The translations under genes and the position numbers were made by a program. The notes beneath the pieces are model-generated. The model searched no databases. It was not told where the DNA came from and was given only the letters and a program-made list of their open reading frames with translations. From Aeoliella mucimassa (GTDB taxonomy: Bacteria; Planctomycetota; Planctomycetia; Pirellulales; Lacipirellulaceae), in assembly GCF_007748035.1 (NCBI RefSeq), contig NZ_CP036278.1, positions 4,836,001 through 4,900,000 on the forward strand: 64,000 bases of DNA, in the 5' to 3' direction. Each line of letters begins with the position of its first letter. The first letter of the stretch is position 1. Of this stretch, positions 45,554-52,804 are shown piece after piece.

Positions 45554-46402
45554 ATGCCAAACTTCGATAAGGTTGCGATTATCGGCGTCGGCCTGCTGGG
45601 AGGCTCGATTGGCAAAGCCCTGCAAGAACGGGAACTTGCTAAAGAAGTCATAGGTATCGGCCGCTATAAGGGCAAATTGTCGCATGCTCAGTCGATAGGA
45701 ACCGTGACGGAAGCGACCACCGATCTGGCCGAAGGAGTCGCTGGAGCCAACGTGGTGGTCGTTTGCACGCCAGTCGAGACGGTTGCCGACCAGGTGGCCC
45801 AGGTGCTCGAGCATGTTGGTCCCGACTGCCTGGTGACCGATGTCGGCAGCACCAAGGAAGCGATTATTCGCGATATTTGTGAGAAATGCGGCCCGCGGGC
45901 GTCGCAATTCGTCGGAAGCCACCCGCTGGCGGGGGATCACAACACCGGACCCGATTTCTCCCGGGCCGACTTGTTCGAAAAACGAATGGTCGTGATTACC
46001 CCGAGCGATCAGAACGAGTTGGAACCGACGGTGAAGATCGCTGAGTTCTGGCACGCCCTCGGCGCCCGCACCATCTTGCTGCAGGCCGACGAACACGACG
46101 CCGCGCTGGCGGTCACCAGCCATTTGCCCCACGCCCTGGCAACCGCTCTGGCGCTGACCACACCGCAGGAGCTGCTCGGCCTGGCAGCGACCGGTTGGGC
46201 CGACACCACGCGCGTAGCAGCGGCCGACTCCACGCTGTGGCGACAAATCTTTCTGGCTAATCGCGAGCAGGTGCTCGCTGCACTCGATCATTTTAATGTT
46301 CAGTTAACGGCTCTTCGTACGGCCATTGCGACCGACGACGGAGACAAACTCGAAGAACTTCTCTTCGAAGGGAAGAAAATCCGCGATGCTTTGGGAAATT
46401 GA
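45554..46402 (+). CDS. tyrA: Prephenate dehydrogenase (arogenate dehydrogenase-like)
   Basis: A 282-residue TyrA, converting prephenate to 4-hydroxyphenylpyruvate (or arogenate to tyrosine). The NAD-binding motif VGLLGGSIGKAL is near residue 13, TDVGSTKEAI near 96, and the catalytic His in GSHPLAGDHNTGPDFSRADLFE near 124. The C-terminal helical domain (TSHLPHALATALAL) follows. No chorismate mutase or ACT domain is fused. Its last 17 bases overlap the start of purL, so the two are translationally coupled although their pathways differ. Confidence 0.93.
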   Translation: MPNFDKVAIIGVGLLGGSIGKALQERELAKEVIGIGRYKGKLSHAQSIGTVTEATTDLAEGVAGANVVVVCTPVETVADQVAQVLEHVGPDCLVTDVGSTKEAIIRDICEKCGPRASQFVGSHPLAGDHNTGPDFSRADLFEKRMVVITPSDQNELEPTVKIAEFWHALGARTILLQADEHDAALAVTSHLPHALATALALTTPQELLGLAATGWADTTRVAAADSTLWRQIFLANREQVLAALDHFNVQLTALRTAIATDDGDKLEELLFEGKKIRDALGN

Positions 46403-49301
46403 TGTACTACCGGTCCGCGAGGACCTCGACCGTGACGCCACACAACTGATTGACGAAGCCGCCGAGTTTGGCCTCGCCCAACCGTCTGCTGCTGCCAGTG
46501 CGCGGGCCTTCTTGCTCGAAGGAGCCCACCTTTCGGCCGACGATGCGCAACGTATCACCGACGAACTGCTGACCGATAGGGTCGTGGAACGCTCGGTCGT
46601 CGCTCAGTCGGGCGATGCTTCGCTCACTAGCTCGCCAGCTTGGCTCACTAGTGATAGCGTGCTGGTGCATGTGCTCCCCAAGCCGGGCGTGATGGACCCC
46701 GTGGCTTTGAGCGCTCAGCAGGCGATCGCCGACCTTGGCATCGAACCACCGCTGGTCCGCACCTGTCGCAAGTACTGGATCAGCGGCCTCGACCCAGCAG
46801 GCGTCGACCAACTGGCGACCCGCTTGCTGGCGAACGACGCCATCGAACAGGTGGTGGTCGGCCCGCTTACGCTCGATCACCTCGATGTCGGTCGGCCCTA
46901 CGAGTTCTCGCTGCAGACCGTGGAACTCGACTCGCTCGACGACGAAGGCCTGATGCGTCTGAGCCGCGAGGGTCAGCTCTACCTGCAACTCGCAGAGATG
47001 CAGACCATCCAAAAGTACTTCCGCGATCTCGATCGGAAGCCAACCGACATCGAACTCGAAACCCTCGCCCAAACCTGGAGCGAGCACTGCAGCCACAAAA
47101 CCCTGGCGGGGCGGATTCGCTACAACGGCCCCGAAGGCGAGCGGCAGTTCGAAAACATGCTGAAGGAAACCATCTTCACCGCCACGCAAACGCTGCGTAA
47201 GCAGTGGGGCGACGACGACTGGTGCGTGAGCGTATTTGCCGACAACGCAGGCGTGGTTACCTTCAACGACACTTGCCACGTGGCCTTCAAGGTCGAAACC
47301 CACAACCACCCGTCGGCCCTCGAACCGTACGGCGGGGCCAACACCGGTTTGGGGGGTGTGATCCGCGACATCCTCGGCACCGGGCTCGGGGCCGAGCCGG
47401 TTTGCAGCACCGACGTGTTCTGCTTCGCCCCGCCTGAAACGCCGGCCGACAGCCTGCCGCCAGGCGTGCTGCACCCCCGCCGGGTGATGCAGGGCGTGGT
47501 CGCTGGCGTTCGCGACTACGGCAACCGCATGGGCATTCCGACGGTGAACGGCGCCGTGTACTTCGACGAGCGTTACCTCGGCAACCCCTTGGTCTACTGC
47601 GGCAACGTCGGCGTGATTCCTCACGACAAGGCGTTCGGCACGGCCCAGCCGGGCGACTACGCGGTGTCGATCGGCGGCCGCACTGGCCGCGACGGCATCC
47701 ATGGCGCGACCTTCTCGAGCGCTGAGCTGACGCACGAAAGCGAAGACCTCTCCGGCGGCGCGGTGCAGATTGGCAACGCCATCGAAGAAAAAATGGTGCA
47801 AGACGTGCTGCTCAAGGCTCGCGACCTGCAACTCTACACCGCGGTTACCGACTGCGGTGCCGGCGGGTTCAGCAGTGCCCTCGGCGAGATGGGCGAAAAG
47901 ATCGGCGCCGAAGTCTGGCTCGATCGTGCCCCGCTCAAGTACGAAGGCCTCTCCTACACCGAAATCTGGATCTCCGAAGCCCAGGAACGCATGGTCGTTT
48001 CGGTGCCAGAAGAAAACTGGCAACAGCTGCACGACCTCTGTGCGTCTGAAGGAGTCGAAGCGACGATCATCGGCCGCTTCGAACCCACGGGTCGGCTGGT
48101 GCTGAAGTACCAAGACCAGGTAGTCGGCGACCTGCCGATGTCGCTGCTGCACGATGGCCGCCCGCCGGTGGTTCGCGAAGCTCGCTATTCGCCGCCAGCG
48201 ACCGAACCGCTGAACCCCGCCGAGCAGGACGACTACACCGCCGAGCTCACGAGCATTCTCGGCTCGCTCAACGTGGCCAGCAAGCAATGGATCATTCGCC
48301 AGTACGACCACGAAGTGAAGTCGGGCAGCGTGGTCAAACCGCTGGTTGGTAACCAGTCGGATGGACCAGGCGACGCGGCGGTGGTTTGCCCGGTGATCGA
48401 TAGCAAAAAAGCGATCGTCATCTCCTGCGGCATGAATCCCCACTACGGCAACTTCGACACCTACCACATGGCCGCCAGTGCCATCGACGAGGCGATTCGC
48501 AACTGCGTTGCTGTAGGTGCCGATCCCACGCGCATCGCGATTCTCGACAACTTCTGCTGGGGCGACTGCGAAAAGCCCGAAACGCTTGGCTCGCTGGTTC
48601 GCGCGGCTTTGGCTTGTCACGACCTGTCGCTCGCGATGGGCACCCCGTTCATCAGCGGCAAAGACAGCCTGAACAATGAGTTCAGCTACTTCGACGAGTC
48701 GGGCAACAAGCAAACGATTGCCATTCCTCCCTCGCTGCTGATCAGTGCCATGGGTCAGATGGACGACGCCAGTCAGGCGGTCACCATGGATCTCAAGGCC
48801 GCTGGCAATCCAGTCTATCTGGTCGGCGTTACCAAGGACGAACTCGGCGGCTCGCATTTCGCGCTGGTCCGCGATCTGACCGGCGGGCAGGTGCCGACTG
48901 TCGATGTCGAACTCGCTCCGCAGGTCTTCACCGCGGTGCACTCGGCCATCAAGTCGGGCGCGGTGGCTGCTTGCCACGACCTGTGCGAAGGTGGCCTGGC
49001 GGTCTCGGCGGCCGAAATGGCGTTCGCCTCTGGCATTGGCCTGGAACTTTCGCTCGACGCGATCGACTCGGCAACCTCGACGGCCAGCAAGCTGTTCAGC
49101 GAGTCGAACACCCGCTTCCTGATCGAAGTCAAAGCCGACCGGGCGGGCGAGTTCGAACAAGCCATGGCTGGCGTGCCTTGCGTCAAGCTGGGCCAAACCA
49201 CCGCTGGCAGTAAGCTCACGATCACCTCGGCTGGCAAGCCGGTGATCGATACCGAACTCACCGCGGTCAAGCAAGCCTGGCAACAACCGCTCGCTTGGTA
49301 G
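46386..49301 (+). CDS. purL: Phosphoribosylformylglycinamidine synthase PurL with PurS-like N-terminal domain
   Basis: A 971-residue FGAM synthase synthetase subunit. The first 165 residues hold a PurS-like region, VLVHVLPKPGVMDPVALSAQQAIADLG, in which the PurS motif is plain, followed by RKYWISG. The PurL core follows: ETLAQTWSEHCSHKTLAGRIRY, then AFKVETHNHPSALEPYGGANTGLGGVIRDILG, GRTGRDGIHGATFSSAEL and CDLCEGGLAVSAAEMAF-like ACHDLCEGGLAV. Small PurL proteins have about 740 residues and need a separate PurS; the large eukaryotic/E. coli type has 1290 with glutaminase fused. This one is intermediate: PurS part inside, PurQ separate. ATG 46386 follows AAGGGAAG and overlaps tyrA. Confidence 0.94.
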   Translation: MLWEIDVLPVREDLDRDATQLIDEAAEFGLAQPSAAASARAFLLEGAHLSADDAQRITDELLTDRVVERSVVAQSGDASLTSSPAWLTSDSVLVHVLPKPGVMDPVALSAQQAIADLGIEPPLVRTCRKYWISGLDPAGVDQLATRLLANDAIEQVVVGPLTLDHLDVGRPYEFSLQTVELDSLDDEGLMRLSREGQLYLQLAEMQTIQKYFRDLDRKPTDIELETLAQTWSEHCSHKTLAGRIRYNGPEGERQFENMLKETIFTATQTLRKQWGDDDWCVSVFADNAGVVTFNDTCHVAFKVETHNHPSALEPYGGANTGLGGVIRDILGTGLGAEPVCSTDVFCFAPPETPADSLPPGVLHPRRVMQGVVAGVRDYGNRMGIPTVNGAVYFDERYLGNPLVYCGNVGVIPHDKAFGTAQPGDYAVSIGGRTGRDGIHGATFSSAELTHESEDLSGGAVQIGNAIEEKMVQDVLLKARDLQLYTAVTDCGAGGFSSALGEMGEKIGAEVWLDRAPLKYEGLSYTEIWISEAQERMVVSVPEENWQQLHDLCASEGVEATIIGRFEPTGRLVLKYQDQVVGDLPMSLLHDGRPPVVREARYSPPATEPLNPAEQDDYTAELTSILGSLNVASKQWIIRQYDHEVKSGSVVKPLVGNQSDGPGDAAVVCPVIDSKKAIVISCGMNPHYGNFDTYHMAASAIDEAIRNCVAVGADPTRIAILDNFCWGDCEKPETLGSLVRAALACHDLSLAMGTPFISGKDSLNNEFSYFDESGNKQTIAIPPSLLISAMGQMDDASQAVTMDLKAAGNPVYLVGVTKDELGGSHFALVRDLTGGQVPTVDVELAPQVFTAVHSAIKSGAVAACHDLCEGGLAVSAAEMAFASGIGLELSLDAIDSATSTASKLFSESNTRFLIEVKADRAGEFEQAMAGVPCVKLGQTTAGSKLTITSAGKPVIDTELTAVKQAWQQPLAW

Positions 49302-49367
49302 TCGAGTCGCCTTGCCCTAGGTTCACCCTCCACGCAACTTCCTCCCTTAGCCCTAAGCCAAACGACC

Positions 49368-50165
49368 ATGTCCCCTCGCGTCTTAGTACTTCGCGCCCCT
49401 GGAACCAACTGCGACAAGGAAACCGCGTTCGCCTTCGAACAAGCTGGCGGAACGACTCGCCCTGCGCATGTTCGCGAGTTGCTCGACAACCCTCAGTTGC
49501 TCAATGAGCATCAGGTGCTCGCGATCCCAGGTGGATTCAGCTACGGCGACGACATTGCCTCGGGGCGAATCCTCGGCAACCAGTTGCGATTGCGTCTGGC
49601 CGAGGCGCTGCTCGAGTTCCGCGACGCCGGCAAGCTGGTGCTTGGCATCTGCAACGGCTTTCAGGTGCTCATGAAAACCGGCCTGCTCGATGTCGACGAT
49701 GCCGAAGGCCCGCAGGCGACACTGGCCTGGAACAACAACGGCCGCTACGAAGCCCGCTGGGTGAAGCTCGGTGTCGCTCCTGGGGAGTGCGTGTTCCTCA
49801 GCGGACTCGACGAAATCGAACTGCCGGTGGCTCATGCCGAAGGGAAGTTCGTGGTTCGCGATCAGGCGACGCTCGACGCGTTGGCCGCCAGCGGACGACT
49901 GGTGCTGCGTTACACGCCGGTCGGCGAGCCGGCGCTAGCGACCGCGGCCACGATGGCTCCCGCGGTGCCCTACCCTGCCAACCCGAACGGCGCCTGCGGC
50001 GACGTCGCTGGCATCTGCGACACGACCGGGCGAGTGCTGGGACTGATGCCGCACCCTGAGCGGTTCCTGTTCGCCCATCAGCATCCGCAGTGGACCCGCA
50101 ACGGTCTGACCGGCGACGGAGCTGGCATGAAGCTGTTCGAAAACGCGGTAAAGTACTTCGCCTAA
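49368..50165 (+). CDS. purQ: Phosphoribosylformylglycinamidine synthase, glutaminase subunit PurQ
   Basis: A 265-residue class I glutamine amidotransferase. The nucleophilic Cys lies in VLGICNGFQVLMKTG near residue 98, and the His-Glu pair in GLMPHPERF near 228. The N-terminus (PRVLVLRAPGTNCDKETAFAFEQAGG) is typical. It supplies ammonia to PurL for step four of purine synthesis. It is longer than B. subtilis PurQ (227), closer to the type that pairs with PurS-containing PurL proteins. It begins 66 bases after purL, same transcript. Confidence 0.95.
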   Translation: MSPRVLVLRAPGTNCDKETAFAFEQAGGTTRPAHVRELLDNPQLLNEHQVLAIPGGFSYGDDIASGRILGNQLRLRLAEALLEFRDAGKLVLGICNGFQVLMKTGLLDVDDAEGPQATLAWNNNGRYEARWVKLGVAPGECVFLSGLDEIELPVAHAEGKFVVRDQATLDALAASGRLVLRYTPVGEPALATAATMAPAVPYPANPNGACGDVAGICDTTGRVLGLMPHPERFLFAHQHPQWTRNGLTGDGAGMKLFENAVKYFA

Positions 50166-50610
50166 CCACCGCTCGGATTCCGCGTTTTGCCCCCATTGGC
50201 AAGAAAATCGATGGGTGGGGGCAATTCTTACGTCGCCGGCGATTTCGCTAAGTTCGCTTAGAGCAACCACTTGCGCTGCACGCCCGTGGCGCAAGTGCGA
50301 AACCGTTTTGCCCCCTGGGGGCAAAACAAATCGCGACCGATTCCGGTCCAACGATTCGCTTTGCTGGTGCTACCACTTCTCAATTGTCAAAGAGCATCGC
50401 ACGTCCTCTCGTTCGTGCAATCTCATTAGATCAACCTAGGTGGCCAATTCCCACTCAAATCTGGCGAAGACTAGCAAGGAAAACGAAGTGGCAGAATCTT
50501 CGAATTGGCCTTTGACAACGAACTAACGATGGATGAATTCTCACGCCATCCAATGCTTCAGCTGCGATGCCGGTTTGCGAGTTGCTACTGCCCGCTATTC
50601 ACAGAGCGAC
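50166..50610. repeat. Intergenic cluster of CGTTTTGCCCCC hairpins after purQ
   Basis: No gene supported. The word CGTTTTGCCCCC occurs at 50183-50194 and 50304-50315, each with an inverted GGGGGCAA partner: TTGCCCCCA (50187-50195) with 50216-50224, and GTTTTGCCCCC (50305-50315) with GGGGGCAAAAC (50317-50327). A third hairpin, CACTTGCGC (50268-50276) with GCGCAAGTG (50289-50297), lies between. No T-runs follow, so these are not classic terminators; they may stabilise the 3' end of the purine message or be protein-binding sites. Confidence 0.6.
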
Positions 50611-51336
50611 TCAACCAAACAAGCTGCTCCACAGACTCTTGGGTCGCTGGTAAGCGAACACCGGCAGGGTACCATGGCGCTGCACAGCGGTGCTCGGTCC
50701 GTAGCGCCCCCACGAGAACCCCATGCCAGGCGGGGCGGCCCGCAAATCGATTACCTGCCAGCTCGTATCGAGCCGACTGGCAAACGCTTGCAGCACCTCG
50801 TCGCTTGATTCGTGGCACGCTTCCCAGCTGAGGACCTCGGGGTTGGTCTGCCATACGCGAAACGGCCGGTCGGCGTGCACCTGGCTCACCAGGCTCTCGT
50901 GTGGCGGCCGGCAACCGCGGAGCAACTCGGCGAGGAACTCGGCCAGGGTCGCACTTTGGTACAGCACCACTGGTGGATCGTGGCAGGCGAAGTAGATGGG
51001 GCCGAACGTCGTGCTCTCGGGCGCGAGATCGACCACCCAAAAGTTGCCGCAGCCATCCGAGGCAATCGGCAGGCCATGGGGAAAAATCTCGTCGCACTCA
51101 AAGGGAAAGTGATGCCCGGTGAAGTCGACCACGTCGGTCGTCGTGGGCCCCGAGAAGCCTCGGCCGTGCTGCAGTAACTCGCGAATCTCCGTGGGGAGCG
51201 GGCAGATAAGCTCGCTGGCGAACTGGTCGATTTCCTCCTCCGTCAGCGGAGGCAACCAGGTCAGCTCGATCGCCAGACCATCGACATCGACGAGGTCCAT
51301 CGATTCGGCCGCGCAGATTACTTCGAGAGGTGTCAT
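50611..51336 (-). CDS. SUKH (SMI1/KNR4)-like protein
   Basis: A 241-residue soluble protein starting at ATG 51336. The N-terminus reads LTWLPPLTEEEIDQFASELICPLPTEIRELLQHGRGF, the signature of the SUKH superfamily (Glu-rich helix, LP, then ...ELL...GxGF). The middle (HGLPIASDGCGNFWVVDL) matches the strand region with the usual DGxGN/D motif. SUKH proteins are often immunity proteins against bacterial toxins, but can also be general adaptors. No toxin gene is next to it. The longest open frame runs to 51858, but the extra part overlaps mnmE out of frame and has no protein features. Confidence 0.72.
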   Translation of the reverse strand: MTPLEVICAAESMDLVDVDGLAIELTWLPPLTEEEIDQFASELICPLPTEIRELLQHGRGFSGPTTTDVVDFTGHHFPFECDEIFPHGLPIASDGCGNFWVVDLAPESTTFGPIYFACHDPPVVLYQSATLAEFLAELLRGCRPPHESLVSQVHADRPFRVWQTNPEVLSWEACHESSDEVLQAFASRLDTSWQVIDLRAAPPGMGFSWGRYGPSTAVQRHGTLPVFAYQRPKSLWSSLFG

Positions 51337-51463
51337 GGTCGCTTCCCCCGCGCCCGATGTTCGTTCGCTGCACCCAAAGCTTCCACTACAGCATACTGGC
51401 GATGCGATCTGGCGGGAAGCTTGTTTTCGTCGCTGGCGAGAGTCGCCCAGCTGGGGGGAATGA

Positions 51464-52801
51464 TTACTTGCCGATACAGAAGCGGCTAAACACGCGATCG
51501 AGCACGTCGTCGGTGTATACCACGCCGGCCACCTGGCCGAGTTCGTCGAGGGCCAGCCGTAGTTCGGTGGCCACGAGTTCTTCGGCCCCGCCCAACTCGG
51601 CCAGTTGCTGGGCGGTGGCAATCGCCTTCTCGGCCGCCTGCAGACTGGCAGCACTACGCTGCGCGGTGCTTGGCACCAGGTCGCTATCCTCGCTGGCGAG
51701 TCGCTCGCCGACGGTAGTGGCCAACAATTCGAGTCCCTCGCCAGTGCGGGCGCTGGTAGCCAGGCCATGCAGTGCGGGTCCACCTTGATCGACTTTTGTG
51801 ACGACTGGCAGCACGTTCTCACCAACCGGCAGTGGAGCCTCGCCCGCTTCGCTGGCATCGCTACAAACCAGCAGCATGTCGGCCGCTTCGCGAGCGATGG
51901 TGGTCATCGACTGGGCTTCGCTGGCTGGCGATAGTTCGGCAATGGTCTCGATGCCCGCCGTATCGACGAGCAGACAATCGACCCCCGCCAGCCGCACCTC
52001 GACTGTGAGGTAATCGCGAGTCACCCCGCGCTCCGGCGACTCGATCGCCCGCGTGCGATGCGGCGAGGTGCCGAACCGCTCGGCGAGTGCGTTGAACAAA
52101 CTGCTCTTGCCAGCATTCACCGGACCGACGAGCACCACTTGTGGCCGCGCGGTATCGAGCTTGCGAGCTTCGACCTGTCGGGCCAGGTGGGCGACCTGCT
52201 GGTGCACCACTTCGAGCTGCGCGACAAGCACGTCGGCCGCGATGAACTCGATGTCTTCATCGGCAAAGTCGAGCCCCGCTTCGAGATCGGCCAGGAGCAG
52301 CAACAGTTCTTCGCGGAGTTCGGCCAGCGGAGTCGCGAGTCCCCCCGCGAGTTGCTTGAGCGAAGTTTGTAGTTCGGCCTCGCCGGTGGCGTCGATCACC
52401 CCGAGCACCGCTTCGGCCTGAGTCAGATCGATGCGGCCAGCCATGAATGCTCGCAGCGTGAACTCCCCCGGCTCAGCCAGTCGCGCGCCCGCTTCGCGGG
52501 CCTGGGCGACCACGAGTTCGAGCAAGGGAGCGGAGCCGAGCGTGTGGATTTCGACCGTCGGCTGGCAAGTGAAGCTGCGGGTGCCAGGCCATACCATCCA
52601 GCGAGCCGGCAGCGTGCGTTGCTCCGGCAATTGCAGCGTGACTGGAATGGCCGTGGGGCGCGTGGGCCAGTCGCCGGCCAAGGGTTCGGCCAGTAGCGCG
52701 GTGGCTACCTGGCGAACCTGCTGGCCACTGATGCGGATCACCCCCCGCGGGGCACCCGCGGTGGCCGACGCCACGGCGACGATGGTATCGTCGAGATCCA
52801 T
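51464..52801 (-). CDS. mnmE: tRNA modification GTPase MnmE
   Basis: A 445-residue MnmE, which with MnmG modifies U34 of tRNAs. The N-terminal domain binds the folate cofactor (DTIVAVASATAGAPRGVIRISG). The G domain has the P-loop GPVNAGKSSLFN near residue 225, DTAGIE (G3) and TKVD (G4). The C-terminus ends in FCIGK, the conserved catalytic Cys motif. Size matches the family (about 450). It starts 3 bases after the yidC stop, so the two are cotranscribed, as in many bacteria. Confidence 0.95.
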   Translation of the reverse strand: MDLDDTIVAVASATAGAPRGVIRISGQQVRQVATALLAEPLAGDWPTRPTAIPVTLQLPEQRTLPARWMVWPGTRSFTCQPTVEIHTLGSAPLLELVVAQAREAGARLAEPGEFTLRAFMAGRIDLTQAEAVLGVIDATGEAELQTSLKQLAGGLATPLAELREELLLLLADLEAGLDFADEDIEFIAADVLVAQLEVVHQQVAHLARQVEARKLDTARPQVVLVGPVNAGKSSLFNALAERFGTSPHRTRAIESPERGVTRDYLTVEVRLAGVDCLLVDTAGIETIAELSPASEAQSMTTIAREAADMLLVCSDASEAGEAPLPVGENVLPVVTKVDQGGPALHGLATSARTGEGLELLATTVGERLASEDSDLVPSTAQRSAASLQAAEKAIATAQQLAELGGAEELVATELRLALDELGQVAGVVYTDDVLDRVFSRFCIGK

Positions 52802-52804
52802 GCG

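Noticed and set aside
46407-49286. A 959-codon minus-strand frame opposite purL
   Set aside because: It covers exactly the purL region in the antisense direction; PurL motifs are unmistakable, and the antisense protein has none.
51337-51858. N-terminal extension of the SUKH-like gene
   Set aside because: It overlaps the 3' end of mnmE out of frame and its Ser/Arg/Cys-rich sequence shows no family features.
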